This document shows positions 40,451 through 51,700 of a DNA stretch of 64,000 nucleotides, piece after piece. Below the pieces are notes generated by a model. It was not told the DNA's origin and made no database searches. It saw only the letters and a list, made by a program, of their open reading frames with translations. Each line of letters begins with the position of its first letter. Within the stretch, counting starts at the first letter, position 1. Source of the DNA: Rotaria socialis (taxonomy: Eukaryota; Rotifera; Eurotatoria; Philodinida; Philodinidae); assembly GCA_905331475.1 (NCBI GenBank), contig CAJNYU010004514.1:218260-282259 (forward strand), written 5' to 3'. The translations under genes were made by a program, and so were the position numbers.

Positions 40451-43400
40451 ATGAATGGTTGCTATTTGACATCTGATGATGAAAAATTCCTTGATTTAAT
40501 TACTGATGAACTAGACAAATACAATTCATTAAATGATTCGTCCTTGTGTGTGTTCTTAGTTTATTTTTGATATTAGCTAATTCATTTGTTTTAATTTATT
40601 TATTGTTTATTTTTTTTGCAGTATTCTTCTTTTCCCATCTTTATCATCTCGACATCGACTATTATTACATCGTCTTCGTGAGAAAACCTATCCAAAGTTA
40701 TTTAGTTTTTCTGTCGGTGAAGAAAGAACAACTCGTCGTACAATCATTTGTTTCAAATTACACGTTATGGATGAAACGGATACGTAAGAATGCTTTTATA
40801 TATTTAGTGTGCACGAATCATTTTTTGTTTATTTAATTCCTTGGAAAAGCGTAGGAATCAACTTTTGACATAGTGAACCAATTTTAAATGTAAGAATTCA
40901 GATCAAACCATAAAATAACCTTTTCATCTAAGTAGCTCAACACGTACATCTGGAATTTTCGATTAAACTTATTAATCTTTTGTTAGAGCATACGTAATTG
41001 ATCGTTAGAATTTGGATGAGGTGAAAATCGCATGCGGAGATTTCTTACAATGAACACAGCTTGATAAAAACATGATAGTTCTTATAAATGTGTAGAATGA
41101 GGCAGTATGCAATAACGTAGTATATGTCCGAAATATTGTAATACTTTGGCTTGTATAATATTTATAGAATTGAAAAATGAACTCATTGTGGGTAAGTTAA
41201 TGCATGCATGATAGATTAAAATGGGACTTGTGGGAAAATTAATAAAACGATCTTGTTAAGGAGCATAGCTAAATAGATGACCCATCTCGTGATTGATTGG
41301 CCTTTCAAAACTCATCTGGTTGTGTTACAATGACACAAGCATTGAAGCATACGAAGTATTGCTGAGTCATCAATAAAAAGGTGACAGTCCCAGGTTGATG
41401 ATGAATATCATTATTAAAAACCATGAAAATGACTATTTTGAGATAGATTTACTATAGCAGTACTATTTCAATATTAATCACTTGAAATAAATGGTCGTCT
41501 TTAACAATTATATAATGATACTATAACAACTAATCGATCATTCAATGCATGTAAAATGATAGGCGTTCGAGTTGAAAAAGTTTGAATACTAAGATTTCAT
41601 GTCATAGTTTTCCATAGCATTGAAAAAATAATTGTATACAATGGCCGAGTATTGGGAGTAGACCGTTAAGGTGGAATAAGTTTTACGAGAAAAGCAAAGC
41701 TCTTGTGATTTTATTCATGAATCTGAAGCATGAAACTATAGAATATTGGCTTAATCGAGACATCAAATGAATATAAATATGAACCGTTGTTAATACATTT
41801 TGTAAATCAAAATTGATAGTTAATTTGTACGTCTGATAACTGTGATTTCTCTGGCAGTGAACTATTCAGCCTATTAAAATATAGCAATCGTGAATATTTC
41901 GACTGAGATTTTTCATTCGCTGATTTTCAATAGTTGATCATATTGAACAATTTAAATTGGTAATATTTAAGAGAAAGCAGTTTGACTATCTCATATACTG
42001 TTCGAACAAGATTCGATAGGTTTTTGTTTGTAAATAGTTTCATCATAGTAATATGATTTAAAATATTAGAGGTTGAAGCAAATATCCCATATATTCCTCA
42101 CATGATGTATTGTAATTGGTATCAATTTATTCTAATCATAAAATAGTTGCACCACTATGGACTGCATCTAATTGATTTGAGATAGCACTATGCAAATAGT
42201 TTTTCAAAATATTATTTCAGGTATGATATGATAGAGTTGACTTGCAAGTTTTATGAACACGAATATCATTATCATGAACAATAAGTAACGAACCTTGCCT
42301 CGATTTCTAGTTTAACTATTTAAAAGTACATTGACATTCGCTAAGCTAGTTGGCACTAATCTAAATGAAAATAACTTTCCATGGTTTCACTCTTCCGTAT
42401 ACTGTTTTTTTTTGTCTCGAAGATGTCATCCATAAACATAGATCAATATGATCATTTTCTCATTGTGTTTGAAGATAATAGTGTGATGAGAAATGTTTTT
42501 ATTTTGCATGTATGCTAATAGCAAATAGTATAATGTAGAACTAAATTGTTTTTTTTTGATAGTTTACATCATGAATCTTGATTTTAATGCTTGTAAGTAG
42601 TTTTAAAGTTCAAGGACAATAATAGATCTCTCTCGAATATTAATACAATCAATGATCTATCATATGCTTGTGTAGGGTATTCAGAATTTTTCTACATAGA
42701 TTACCATATATTTGAGGAGCTAAATGTTTATCCTTGGATGTGCATCGAATTTTTTTATAATTCAATAACGATCAGAAAGTTCTCACTACAATTACAAGAT
42801 AGCAATGTAAAATCAACGAATTCTTATTGTTGATTCACAATGTTATAGTCAACAGTAGCGAATAACTGAAGAGAAATTTTCATATTTGTTGTGTAAATAT
42901 TTTGACTGTTAGAGCTGATCGACTTTAATAATTGATCATCTTTTGATCTTATTCATTTCAAATTTTTGTTGAATAAGTATTTCGGTTTGATTTATATTTT
43001 CTTGTTATCTTGGTTTTAAATGTTATTGTTGAATTTGAGATGATGAGAGATATAAAAAAATCTTCACTAATTATTTACATTAAGGGTCTGTCCATCAATA
43101 TGCCCCCTTAAGTCAATAAGTAACTAATATGATGCACTGCTTAATTCATCTTTAAGATTCACATACTTCTTTTCAAATAATAATGATTTTGATACGTAAA
43201 AGTACACTAAACTATGTGATGAAATCTATTTTTTTTTCAATTTCCAGTCTTTTCCTGAAAAATTTATTCACGTCAATACGTTGATTAGATGAAGTATACT
43301 TCGCAAAAAAAGAAAGAACTTTTTAATCTTTAAATCTATTGTAAAAATCGAATCAGTTTTGATAAGAAACATTGCATTTCGAAAATAAAAAGTATTTGAA

Positions 43401-44904
43401 AATATTTCGATTTCTACTTAAGGATAAGAGTTGAACCTTCGAATGCATTTATCCGTTTATTTAGTCTCTCTTTAATAGTATTGTTTTTTTTTCACTGTTT
43501 CAGAACGGCATCACCAACGGACGCAATCCACTTGAATGGTGAATCGTCGACCAAGTACTGCTAGTCTTGTTTTTGAATAATAAAAACCTATTTATAGTTG
43601 TAGACGTCGTCCGGACAAAGCTTTATATAAACCGCCAACTCGAACTAAAAGTTCTGAAGTTTTCGCTTCTATTTCTACACCATCAACACCACCACCACCA
43701 CCACCACCACAACCAACACCACCAATTTCGATGGCTTCACCCGGAGATCTTCAACAAAACAATAGTAGAAGCAAAGGAGCAAAAAGTAAAACAGCTCGTC
43801 CATCAGCTGAGCCTTATGTACCGCCATCCAGACGCAGCCAACCGGTGACCACAGAAACACTTTCATCTACACCTAGATCATCTGTTATTCAAAGCAAAAA
43901 ACAAGATGATGGAGCGGAAGAAAAAGAAGATGAAGAAGAAGAAGAAGAAGAAGAGGAGGCGGAGGAGGAGGAGGACTGGGAAAAGTTATTAGAAAACAGT
44001 CAAAATCCTCTATATAATGATCTTGTTGAAGAAGTAATATATGCAACAATCTTTTATTCTATTTCAAAGAAAAAAATTTGTTTTTTTTGTATTCCAAAGA
44101 TTCAATCTAAATTCAAAGACAGTGTTCAGATAGAAAAACCGACTAATGACTATTCTCAATGGTCAGTTGATGATATACAAATAAAAGAAGCAGATCTAGC
44201 TCATGTAGTTGAAGTTTCAAATTTCCCGTCAACTTTCCGTACTGAAGATCTTTCAAATTCATTCAAAATACTTACGTATAATTTGTTATATACTACATTT
44301 CGAAAATATTTCTGATTTTATTTATAATTGAATACTAGTCGAAATGAATTCGATATAAAATGGGTCGATGAAACGCATGCCCTTATCGTTTTCCCAGATG
44401 CTAACACGGGTAAAGATTAATGTTATTATTTTTTGTTTTCTAAACAAATATTATTAATAATTTAGCATTGGATGCACTACAAATGGTACATCCTCTATTA
44501 AAAATATGTGCTATGTCTCAAGCCTCATCTGCGTCGAAGAAAAAAGCAAAAAATTCACTTGGTATAAAAATATTAGTTTTCATCTGTTCAATTGATGCAT
44601 TTTGGTTTTTCTAATACTATAGAATTTCTTCAACCTTATAAAACTCGACCACAAACATCGTCGTTAACAGCTAATCGACGTATATGTGCTGCATTGGGTT
44701 TGAAAAATCCAATGAGTAATGATAAAACTAAAACTGAAAGACAAAAAATTGAAACAGCTAGAAGTAAATAAATCGTAATTCTTGTTTTAACTTGAAAAGA
44801 AAGCATATTAATATTTTGTTTTTCTAGAACAAAAAATTCGTGACAAAGAAGAACAAAAAACAGTTTGGGATGGTGGCGTTTTACCTGCACCTTCAACAAC
44901 ATAA
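40451..44904 (+). CDS. R3H and coiled-coil domain protein, R3HCC1/R3HCC1L family
   Basis: Nine exons (40451-40545, 40622-40783, 43504-43554, 43604-44033, 44100-44275, 44339-44409, 44466-44561, 44623-44763, 44828-44904) give 432 residues. The R3H-like region near the N-terminus reads LLFPSLSSRHRLLLHRLRE and FSFSVGEERTTRRTIICF, matching R3HCC1 in vertebrates. A basic/proline segment with RRPDKALYKPP and EPYVPPSRR follows, then a Glu run. The C-terminal RRM-like part has AHVVEVSNFPSTFRTEDL, NEFDIKWVDETHALIVF, and TANRRICAALGL. The family is thought to bind single-stranded nucleic acid or join exon-junction-related complexes; the exact role is uncertain. Exon 4 has two in-frame acceptors (after 43597 or 43603). 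Intron 2 is about 2.7 kb, extreme for this locus. The poly-Pro stretch comes from a CCA/CCT repeat near 43680-43725. Confidence 0.88.
40784..43503 (+). other. 2.7-kb intron of the R3HCC1-like gene
   Basis: This intron is roughly fifty times the usual size here. The donor ACGTAAGAA and acceptor GTTTCAG border it, and the exons on either side are in frame. It holds only short AT-rich open frames. One patch near 41670-41770 (plus) reads NKFYEKSKALVILFMNLKHE before stops, possibly a remnant of inserted coding sequence, but too short to support. Confidence 0.6.
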
Positions 44905-45095
44905 ATTCTTTTTATATTTATTTAATATTTTTTTTGTATCTAATCAAAAAATTTGGTCACAATATGTTCGATTATCTTGTCTTCTTTTTTTTTCTTGTCT
45001 TGCTTCCATTCAGACTTTTGCCTATGATGTTTACATATTCGTATTGGTGAGCAAATAAAAAAGAATGGGATTACTTCGAATTTCTAGATTTTTCA

Positions 45096-45491
45096 ATGTC
45101 ATTTCAACGATCAACTGAATCAATTATAAAACAATTATGTTCAGGAATATTATCGGGTGGTATTATTGGAAAATTGATAAGTAAAGGTCACTATGTTCTA
45201 GCATATGTAGCATTTACTTCAATTGGTTTAATTGATATTGCATATCATTTGAATTATTTGAAAGCACATATAACACATTTAACATATGATCAATTAGCAA
45301 GTCGCAGAGACATCAGATCTAGATTTAACAACTTCCAACGAAGCGTACAAAGAGAGGTGCTTGATCCAAATGATGGTTTGAATCGCGAAGTGACCTGGCT
45401 ATGGAATGATGTGAAAAGACACATTGATGGACATATCTATTTTGGAATGGGTTTTACCATGGCATGTTTAGCAAGTGCTGTTCTTTTCTAG
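45096..45491 (+). CDS. Small membrane protein, probably FUN14 family
   Basis: A single exon of 131 residues. The layout resembles FUNDC1/2: a Gly-rich first membrane segment (LCSGILSGGIIGKLISKG), a second hydrophobic helix (VLAYVAFTSIGLIDIAYHL), a charged middle with alternating basic and acidic residues (about 60-105), and a closing hydrophobic helix with small residues (YFGMGFTMACLASAVLF). FUN14 proteins sit in the outer mitochondrial membrane and FUNDC1 acts as a mitophagy receptor. No LC3-interacting motif (such as YEVL) is seen at the short N-terminus, so a mitophagy role cannot be claimed. The start lies 8 bases after TTTCTAG. It is 190 bp downstream of the R3HCC1-like stop, same strand. 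Alternative: an unrelated lineage-specific membrane protein. Confidence 0.6.
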   Translation: MSFQRSTESIIKQLCSGILSGGIIGKLISKGHYVLAYVAFTSIGLIDIAYHLNYLKAHITHLTYDQLASRRDIRSRFNNFQRSVQREVLDPNDGLNREVTWLWNDVKRHIDGHIYFGMGFTMACLASAVLF

Positions 45492-45748
45492 AGCATTTGC
45501 CGGTGAAAAGTCATCTTATTTTGCGCTAAAGATCAATCGGTGCAATTTGCTATTAGAACTATTGACATATATTATTGTACTATGAAACGTTACTCCAGAA
45601 AAATAAAAGAATTTTCTCGACGCATATTATTTATTTTCGTCGAATATTCGATGCACTTCAATTAATCAATAAATAGGTTTCAGTTCCACTGTGGATGATT
45701 TTCATTTTATTTCGAATATAATTGATTCCTATACAGGCTTACCAACTA

Positions 45749-45777
45749 GGGATGGGAGGGGAGGGGAGGGGAGGGGG
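45749..45777 (+). repeat. G-rich tract with repeated GGGGA units
   Basis: Seven G-runs of three to five Gs, each separated by one or two bases, lie on the plus strand about 260 bp after the FUN14-like stop codon and 420 bp before TTLL12. The spacing satisfies the usual G-quadruplex pattern (four or more G3+ runs with short loops). It is striking against the AT-rich background. Confidence 0.8.
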
Positions 45778-46196
45778 TAGCTAATCCCTCTCAAAAGTTG
45801 AAACGTTCCAGGCTGTCTGCGTGGTTCTCTAATAAATTCTACCAAATGCAGAAACGCAGTGTTCAAGCACTGATTATGACCTTTCATGTAGAAAATCGCA
45901 AAGGAACATATTTTGTTAGCAAAATTTCTCAGGGAAATCATTAATTTAACGTTTGTTATTGAGTTTCTATCGAAAAATAAGACAAGGCACTTTCTGCCAA
46001 ATATTTAATCTCTCCCTCTCTTCAATACAATCGACAACCCTGTTCCTATATTGAAGAATTTTTATGATCTAGGTATGTCAGAGTTATTTGCCTTTCTAAA
46101 AATTAAAAATTGAGCATGACTATACAAAGCATAAGTACTTCTTTTTGTAGACTAACATTTGATTGATCTATGCTGTTTTCGTTTTTGTAGATAGAT

Positions 46197-48701
46197 ATGG
46201 AATGCAATCATTTAGAACATGGTGACCTACTAATGAGTGGAGCTTTATTGGATAGTTTCGTTGATTTACATCGATCACAACTTGAATTATCCGGTGTACC
46301 ACGAGTATTTTATCCTATTCTATTTGACAAACTTCAAAAACAGGTTAGGAAATAACCAGAACAATGTCTTCAATTCGTTAATGTTTTTTTTTCTTTTAAA
46401 ATAGATTTTTGATGCTGGTGAATATTTTGGTATAATCGAAGTAGAAAATGATGAAGGTGAAACTGTTCAACGTAAAGTTCGTGTTACTAGTGAATGCAAT
46501 ATTCTCAAAGACGATCCTTCGATGTCAGTTAAAATGAGATTTTGTTTTGCAATGCCTATTTACTTATCATGTGATTTCGTTTTGATTACAGGATCTTTCT
46601 TATTGATCATGCTTATACTTATCGAATAAATACAATTCGAAATGAACTAGAGCAATTACCTGAATTAGTCGAACGACTTTCTCGACTAATGTTTATATCG
46701 TCCGATGCAGAAAACAAAATTAATGCTATTATTGAACATATGTGGAAGTTTAATCATACATATACATTAGCTGTTGATGGAGGTGATGCTGAAGATCGCG
46801 AACCATATTGGTATATTCGAGATGAATTTGGTTCAGCTGTAGAGCATTGTGATCAAGCGAATGTTCGAATGGCACCTTTTCTTTCAATGATCGATGGGCA
46901 AATGTATACATTATTATGGCTAATTAAAGATATTGAATGCAATGGTATGTAATGTGTAAGAATATTTTCGAGTTCATAGTTAGAGAAATTATTGATTTGA
47001 TTTGATTTTTATATAAAATAAAATAATGTATAAATCAAATTTCCATAAAAAATGTTTAGAATCGGTTTCTGTCGATTATGTTTGTGGAACACAGGATGAA
47101 CTAATCCGACGCGCTAAACTTGTTCCTTGGACTGCCGCTGATCTATCTGATGATATTGATTATCAACAAACAGAGCCAAATGAACAGTATTTTAATGTAT
47201 ATTTGAATTTAGTTTTTATTCGTTCAATCATATTATTATTTAATACTTTTAATACTATATAGACAGGACGAGAAAGTGAAAAGCTTCCGTCATCAGAAAC
47301 TTATTCTATGGTTGATTTAACTAAACTCAATAGAACAATTAATGTTTTAACTGATGTTGAACTGGTTCGTGATAATCTAGCAGATAAACGTTTTCAATTA
47401 GTTGAAGATTTATCTCATGCCGACATTATTTTTACAAGAAAACACTTTAAAGATTTCAAGTAAGTGATAAAACAATATTTTATTTTGTTAATCAGTTCTT
47501 TTCTTAGGAATCTATGTGAAAATACTCAACAATTCATTAATCAATATCCATTTGAAAATATAATTAATATAAAAGATCTTTTAGCTATTATTTGTCGTCG
47601 AACATCGTCGTCAATTGATAAAGAAACACTGCAATCATATCCATTATGGTTACCAACAACATTCAATTTAACGTATGAATTACCAAAATTGATTTCCTAT
47701 TTTCAACATCGAGAAAAAAAGTAAGATTTTTTCTTGTTTAAAATAAGTTTTGAAAGAAATCTTCTTTGAAATTGAATCATAGAAATTTAGATAATCATTG
47801 GATTGTAAAACCGTTTAATTTAGCACGATCGATTGATACACATGTAACAAAAAATCTTAATTCAATTATTCGATTAGCAGAATCAGGCCCAAAAGTAAAA
47901 TATTATAGTATTTAGCTTTACTCGAAATGTTTCATTTTTATTTGTTTTTATCTTCTAAAATTAGATTGTTTGCAAATATATTGATAAACCTTTATTATTT
48001 CATCGAGAAGAGAGCGGTTTAGTTAAATTTGATATTCGCTATATTGTTTTATTACGTTCATTAGAACCGTTGAAAGTTTATGTTTATGAAAAATTTTGGC
48101 TGCGTTTTGCAAACAAGTAAATAATTAGTGAGATATTCTTTTCAGTCTTGATTGGATTTATTATAGACCTTATTCATTAGACAATAATTATGATGATTAT
48201 CAAGTGCATTTCAGTAAGTCAATAAAAACAATTTTTTCATTGATAAATTTGTTCGTTTCTATAGCTGTAATGAATTATCGGTATGCGCAAAATTTGAAAA
48301 AGATTACATGTGAAGAATTTGTGCCTTTATTCGATGAACAACAACAAAATCTTAAGTGGGCTGATGTTCAAGTACAAAAATAAGAACAATAAGATGAAAT
48401 TAGTCTAATTGTTTTGTTTAATATATTCTAGGAGAATATATTTTCAATGATTCATCAAGTTTTTGAACGTGCAACAATGAGAAAACCACCATGTGGTATG
48501 CTACCATGTCATCGATCACGTGCAGTCTATGCTGTGGATTTAATGCTTGATCAAACTGGTCAACCATATTTACTAGAAATGAATTTTATGCCTGATATTG
48601 AACGGGCTTGTTCATATTATCCAACATTTATGGATGATATATTTCGTACGCTTTTTCTTGATGAATCAAATAGTAATGTGATCGACATTTCATCGAAATA
48701 A
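46197..48701 (+). CDS. ttll12: Tubulin--tyrosine ligase-like protein 12
   Basis: Eleven exons (46197-46343, 46405-46523, 46592-46944, 47060-47196, 47263-47459, 47508-47720, 47783-47894, 47965-48116, 48167-48213, 48265-48371, 48432-48701) give 617 residues (human 644). The N-terminal SET-like part shows [20 protein letters not shown] and [11 protein letters not shown], and [16 protein letters not shown]. The TTL/ATP-grasp part has [53 protein letters not shown], and the metal-binding [22 protein letters not shown]12 joins a SET-like domain to a TTL domain; vertebrate TTLL12 affects tubulin tyrosination state and histone H4K20 methylation but has little clear ligase activity. All introns are 47-118 bp. 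The start codon follows TTTGTAG by 6 bases. AAATAAAAG overlaps the stop, suggesting a very short 3' UTR. Confidence 0.95.
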
Positions 48702-51700
48702 AAGAAGATAAAATCATCAAGTCAAACGCGATAATAAAAAGAATTTGTTTTTTTCTATACGTTTTTATGAAACAAAGATAACAAATAATCTGAAAGTCGT
48801 TTTTTAATAATCATCGTAGGATAGCAAGTATTATTGTTGAGATAGCAAACAATTGAATTATCCAAGACGAAAACTGCGCTCCCATTTTTCAAATGTAAGA
48901 CATTTTATAGATGAAATAATCACATAATAAGTATAACTGAGAAGAATTTGTCACAATATCGAACACTTCTTATGTTTCAATTGTTACTTCGTACATTTAA
49001 GTAGCTTCTGTATTGGAATTGGTAAGAATAAATTGTTTAATACGGCTGTAACCAAGGAGAAAATATTTGTCTCGATGAAGTTTTTACGACAGTTTTTCAT
49101 TGAAAACGAATAAATCTTTTAGAAATTTAATAAACAAAGATACATTATACGATGAAAATATAAAACTTTTCAAAAACTACATGCTAGATATGCTATCTAA
49201 TGAAAAGATTTCGTACCTTGAAAGTTTTCTATTTTCAGAGAGTCTTGATAAAAAGAGATTCAGTAATTTTCTTTTAATTACAAGTTAGTTTAATAGAGAC
49301 TGCTGTATCGATCAACTTTCAAGTGAGAACTCACATAAGTGTTCATGCTAAACATGCCCATTCTTACAATCAAAACTCACTAAGTATTAGATGATCAGAA
49401 ACATGCCATAAACAAACTATCTCTCTCTCTCTCTCTCTCTCTCTTTTATCTCAGATAAAGTTCACCAACGTCTAGAAAATCTGTAAAGTCTCGATCTGTA
49501 AAGCGACCCAATATCTAGAAATGTTCTTTTTTTTTAAACTCCAATCACTTAATCTTGTTCATTATTCTTATTCTTAAATATTAGATAGAAATCACGATTA
49601 CATTTATCATTTGATTCTTTTACTCAATGGCTACCTCTATTCATTACATTCAACTTATTAAGCCAATGAAAATTTTGTTATATTCATTTTTTTATCACTC
49701 TCTACAGATAAATTATAGATAGAATATTGAGTTTTTCAGTTTTTAATTCTTATAAATTATTTGAGAAATTTCAAAATTAATCTTTCTTAATAAGAGAAGA
49801 AGCATTCAGCACTAATTATTTCTTAATTAAGAAGACAACACTTATTAATAACATACGCTAAAGAAAATTACAATAAGATTGTGTCAGGGGAAATAAAGTT
49901 GATTGCTATCAAGCCAATTCTTTGCAATGGGAAATAATCAAGAATAGAACTTTTTTCCTCTCTTGGATTTTGTAACATATTTTCTATTGCATAAATCTCG
50001 TAGCTAAACTAATTAGAAACATTGGCAATCAAAAGGAGTTAAATTTCACCTAGTCTCTTTAGAGAAACTAATAGAATCGTCGTCTTAACAATTCTCACAC
50101 TACATTCACCCGTATTAACAGATTGCATGTTGTAGTAGAATGATACTTTTGTTATTTGAACATGAGAAGAAAAACTAGGAAAGATTAATTTTTTCTTTTT
50201 TTATGCAAATAATCTAATTCAAATACTTTTAATTTATTTATAATTAAAACGAAATAGATAAAAATCAATGAAACAGACTTTTGAATAGTTTCAAGATAAA
50301 TTGAGAAATAGATTCTGAATCTCGTCATATCTATTTCTTAGGTAGTATTATACTTTTTTCCATAGAAAATGTTTTTTTTTAAGTCAGATTTGTTCTTTTA
50401 TGAAGCTGGAGTCAATGAATTGAGATGCTAAGCCATGAAAATACAAACTTGTTTAAATAAATAACTTATATCAACGAATCAGATATTTAGTTATTTTGTT
50501 GTTATCCAAATATAAGTCGTCCATCAGTAAGTAATATATTTCGATTGTATACTTCAAATTCTAAGGCATAAGCGCCAAATCCTGTCTGCACATTAACTTC
50601 GAGTATGATCGAGACAAATTTGTCTCATCGTATGAATAAAATTGATTCAAAGTGCGATTTAGATGAGGTATCAATATGAACAGTTGCTTGTAAATTTCGT
50701 TTCATATTAGTCTACCCAATGGCCAATTGTTTTCTTCACAAGCAATATCTTGCCGTTCAACAACCATTGGTACTTTCAAGAGATTGAAACTTTCAATCGT
50801 CTTAATCATGATATGAGAATGATCTTGATTGAGTAATTTTGAAATCTCTATTGCGCATATTCTTTGAACAAGATATGCTTTTTGGAAAAAAAAATAGATT
50901 TTTTATTAATTTTCTTTGTACTCGTATTACATACGTCTATATCTTTTAATATTGTTCAATAATGTTTTCATAGCAACAATCAATAATAGTATCCTCACAA
51001 GTTGATCGAGTGAAATAACATGCAAAAGATATTTAGGGTTCAATATCTTGTAGTGTTGGAGCGCGTAGAATTGAGTTTCATCATCAAATCATCTTAATCT
51101 TTTTTTTTACATTCTGTAGCGCTGTTCAATGCAAATCACCGCAAATCTCAAATGACAAGTATTTTCTAAATATGAAATGAGAGTTGCACTCAGAACTCAT
51201 CTGATAGATGAAAAAGAAATTGGTGAGATTCTTTGTCTGATTAGTTTGATTTCCGATAAGGAGAATATAAAATGTTGGGTTTTAATTATTATGTGTCGGA
51301 TGAACAATCTTGATCGCTTTTGATTTTCTCTAAAATTATTCATCTTTCCAGTGTAGATGACATTACACATATATCAATGTAGCCGATTTCCAGCATTTAT
51401 TCCGAATATACAATTAAAGCTTGAACGCAACGATCAAATCATTGAGAAAATAGGAAACATTGTCAGATCAGCTTTCTTCCAATATATGAACTTTGTAATC
51501 AAATTTATCATCGAAAACTCATATAAAGTTAGTTATCTTCTTAATTTCACATAAGCATAACAATAGTACTCTGATGAAATATCGATAAGATCAGAACTGA
51601 TACAGATTATTGTAACTCATTATTTTTTTTTTGATATTAGCAGGAACCATTTAAGCTGTTTAGTAAAATTGAGTAGAGTCCATATAATTTCAGTACTTAT

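Noticed and set aside
43567-43848. Frame encoding a His run
   Set aside because: Shadow of the poly-Pro repeat in the R3HCC1-like exon; only the Pro frame joins both neighbouring exons.
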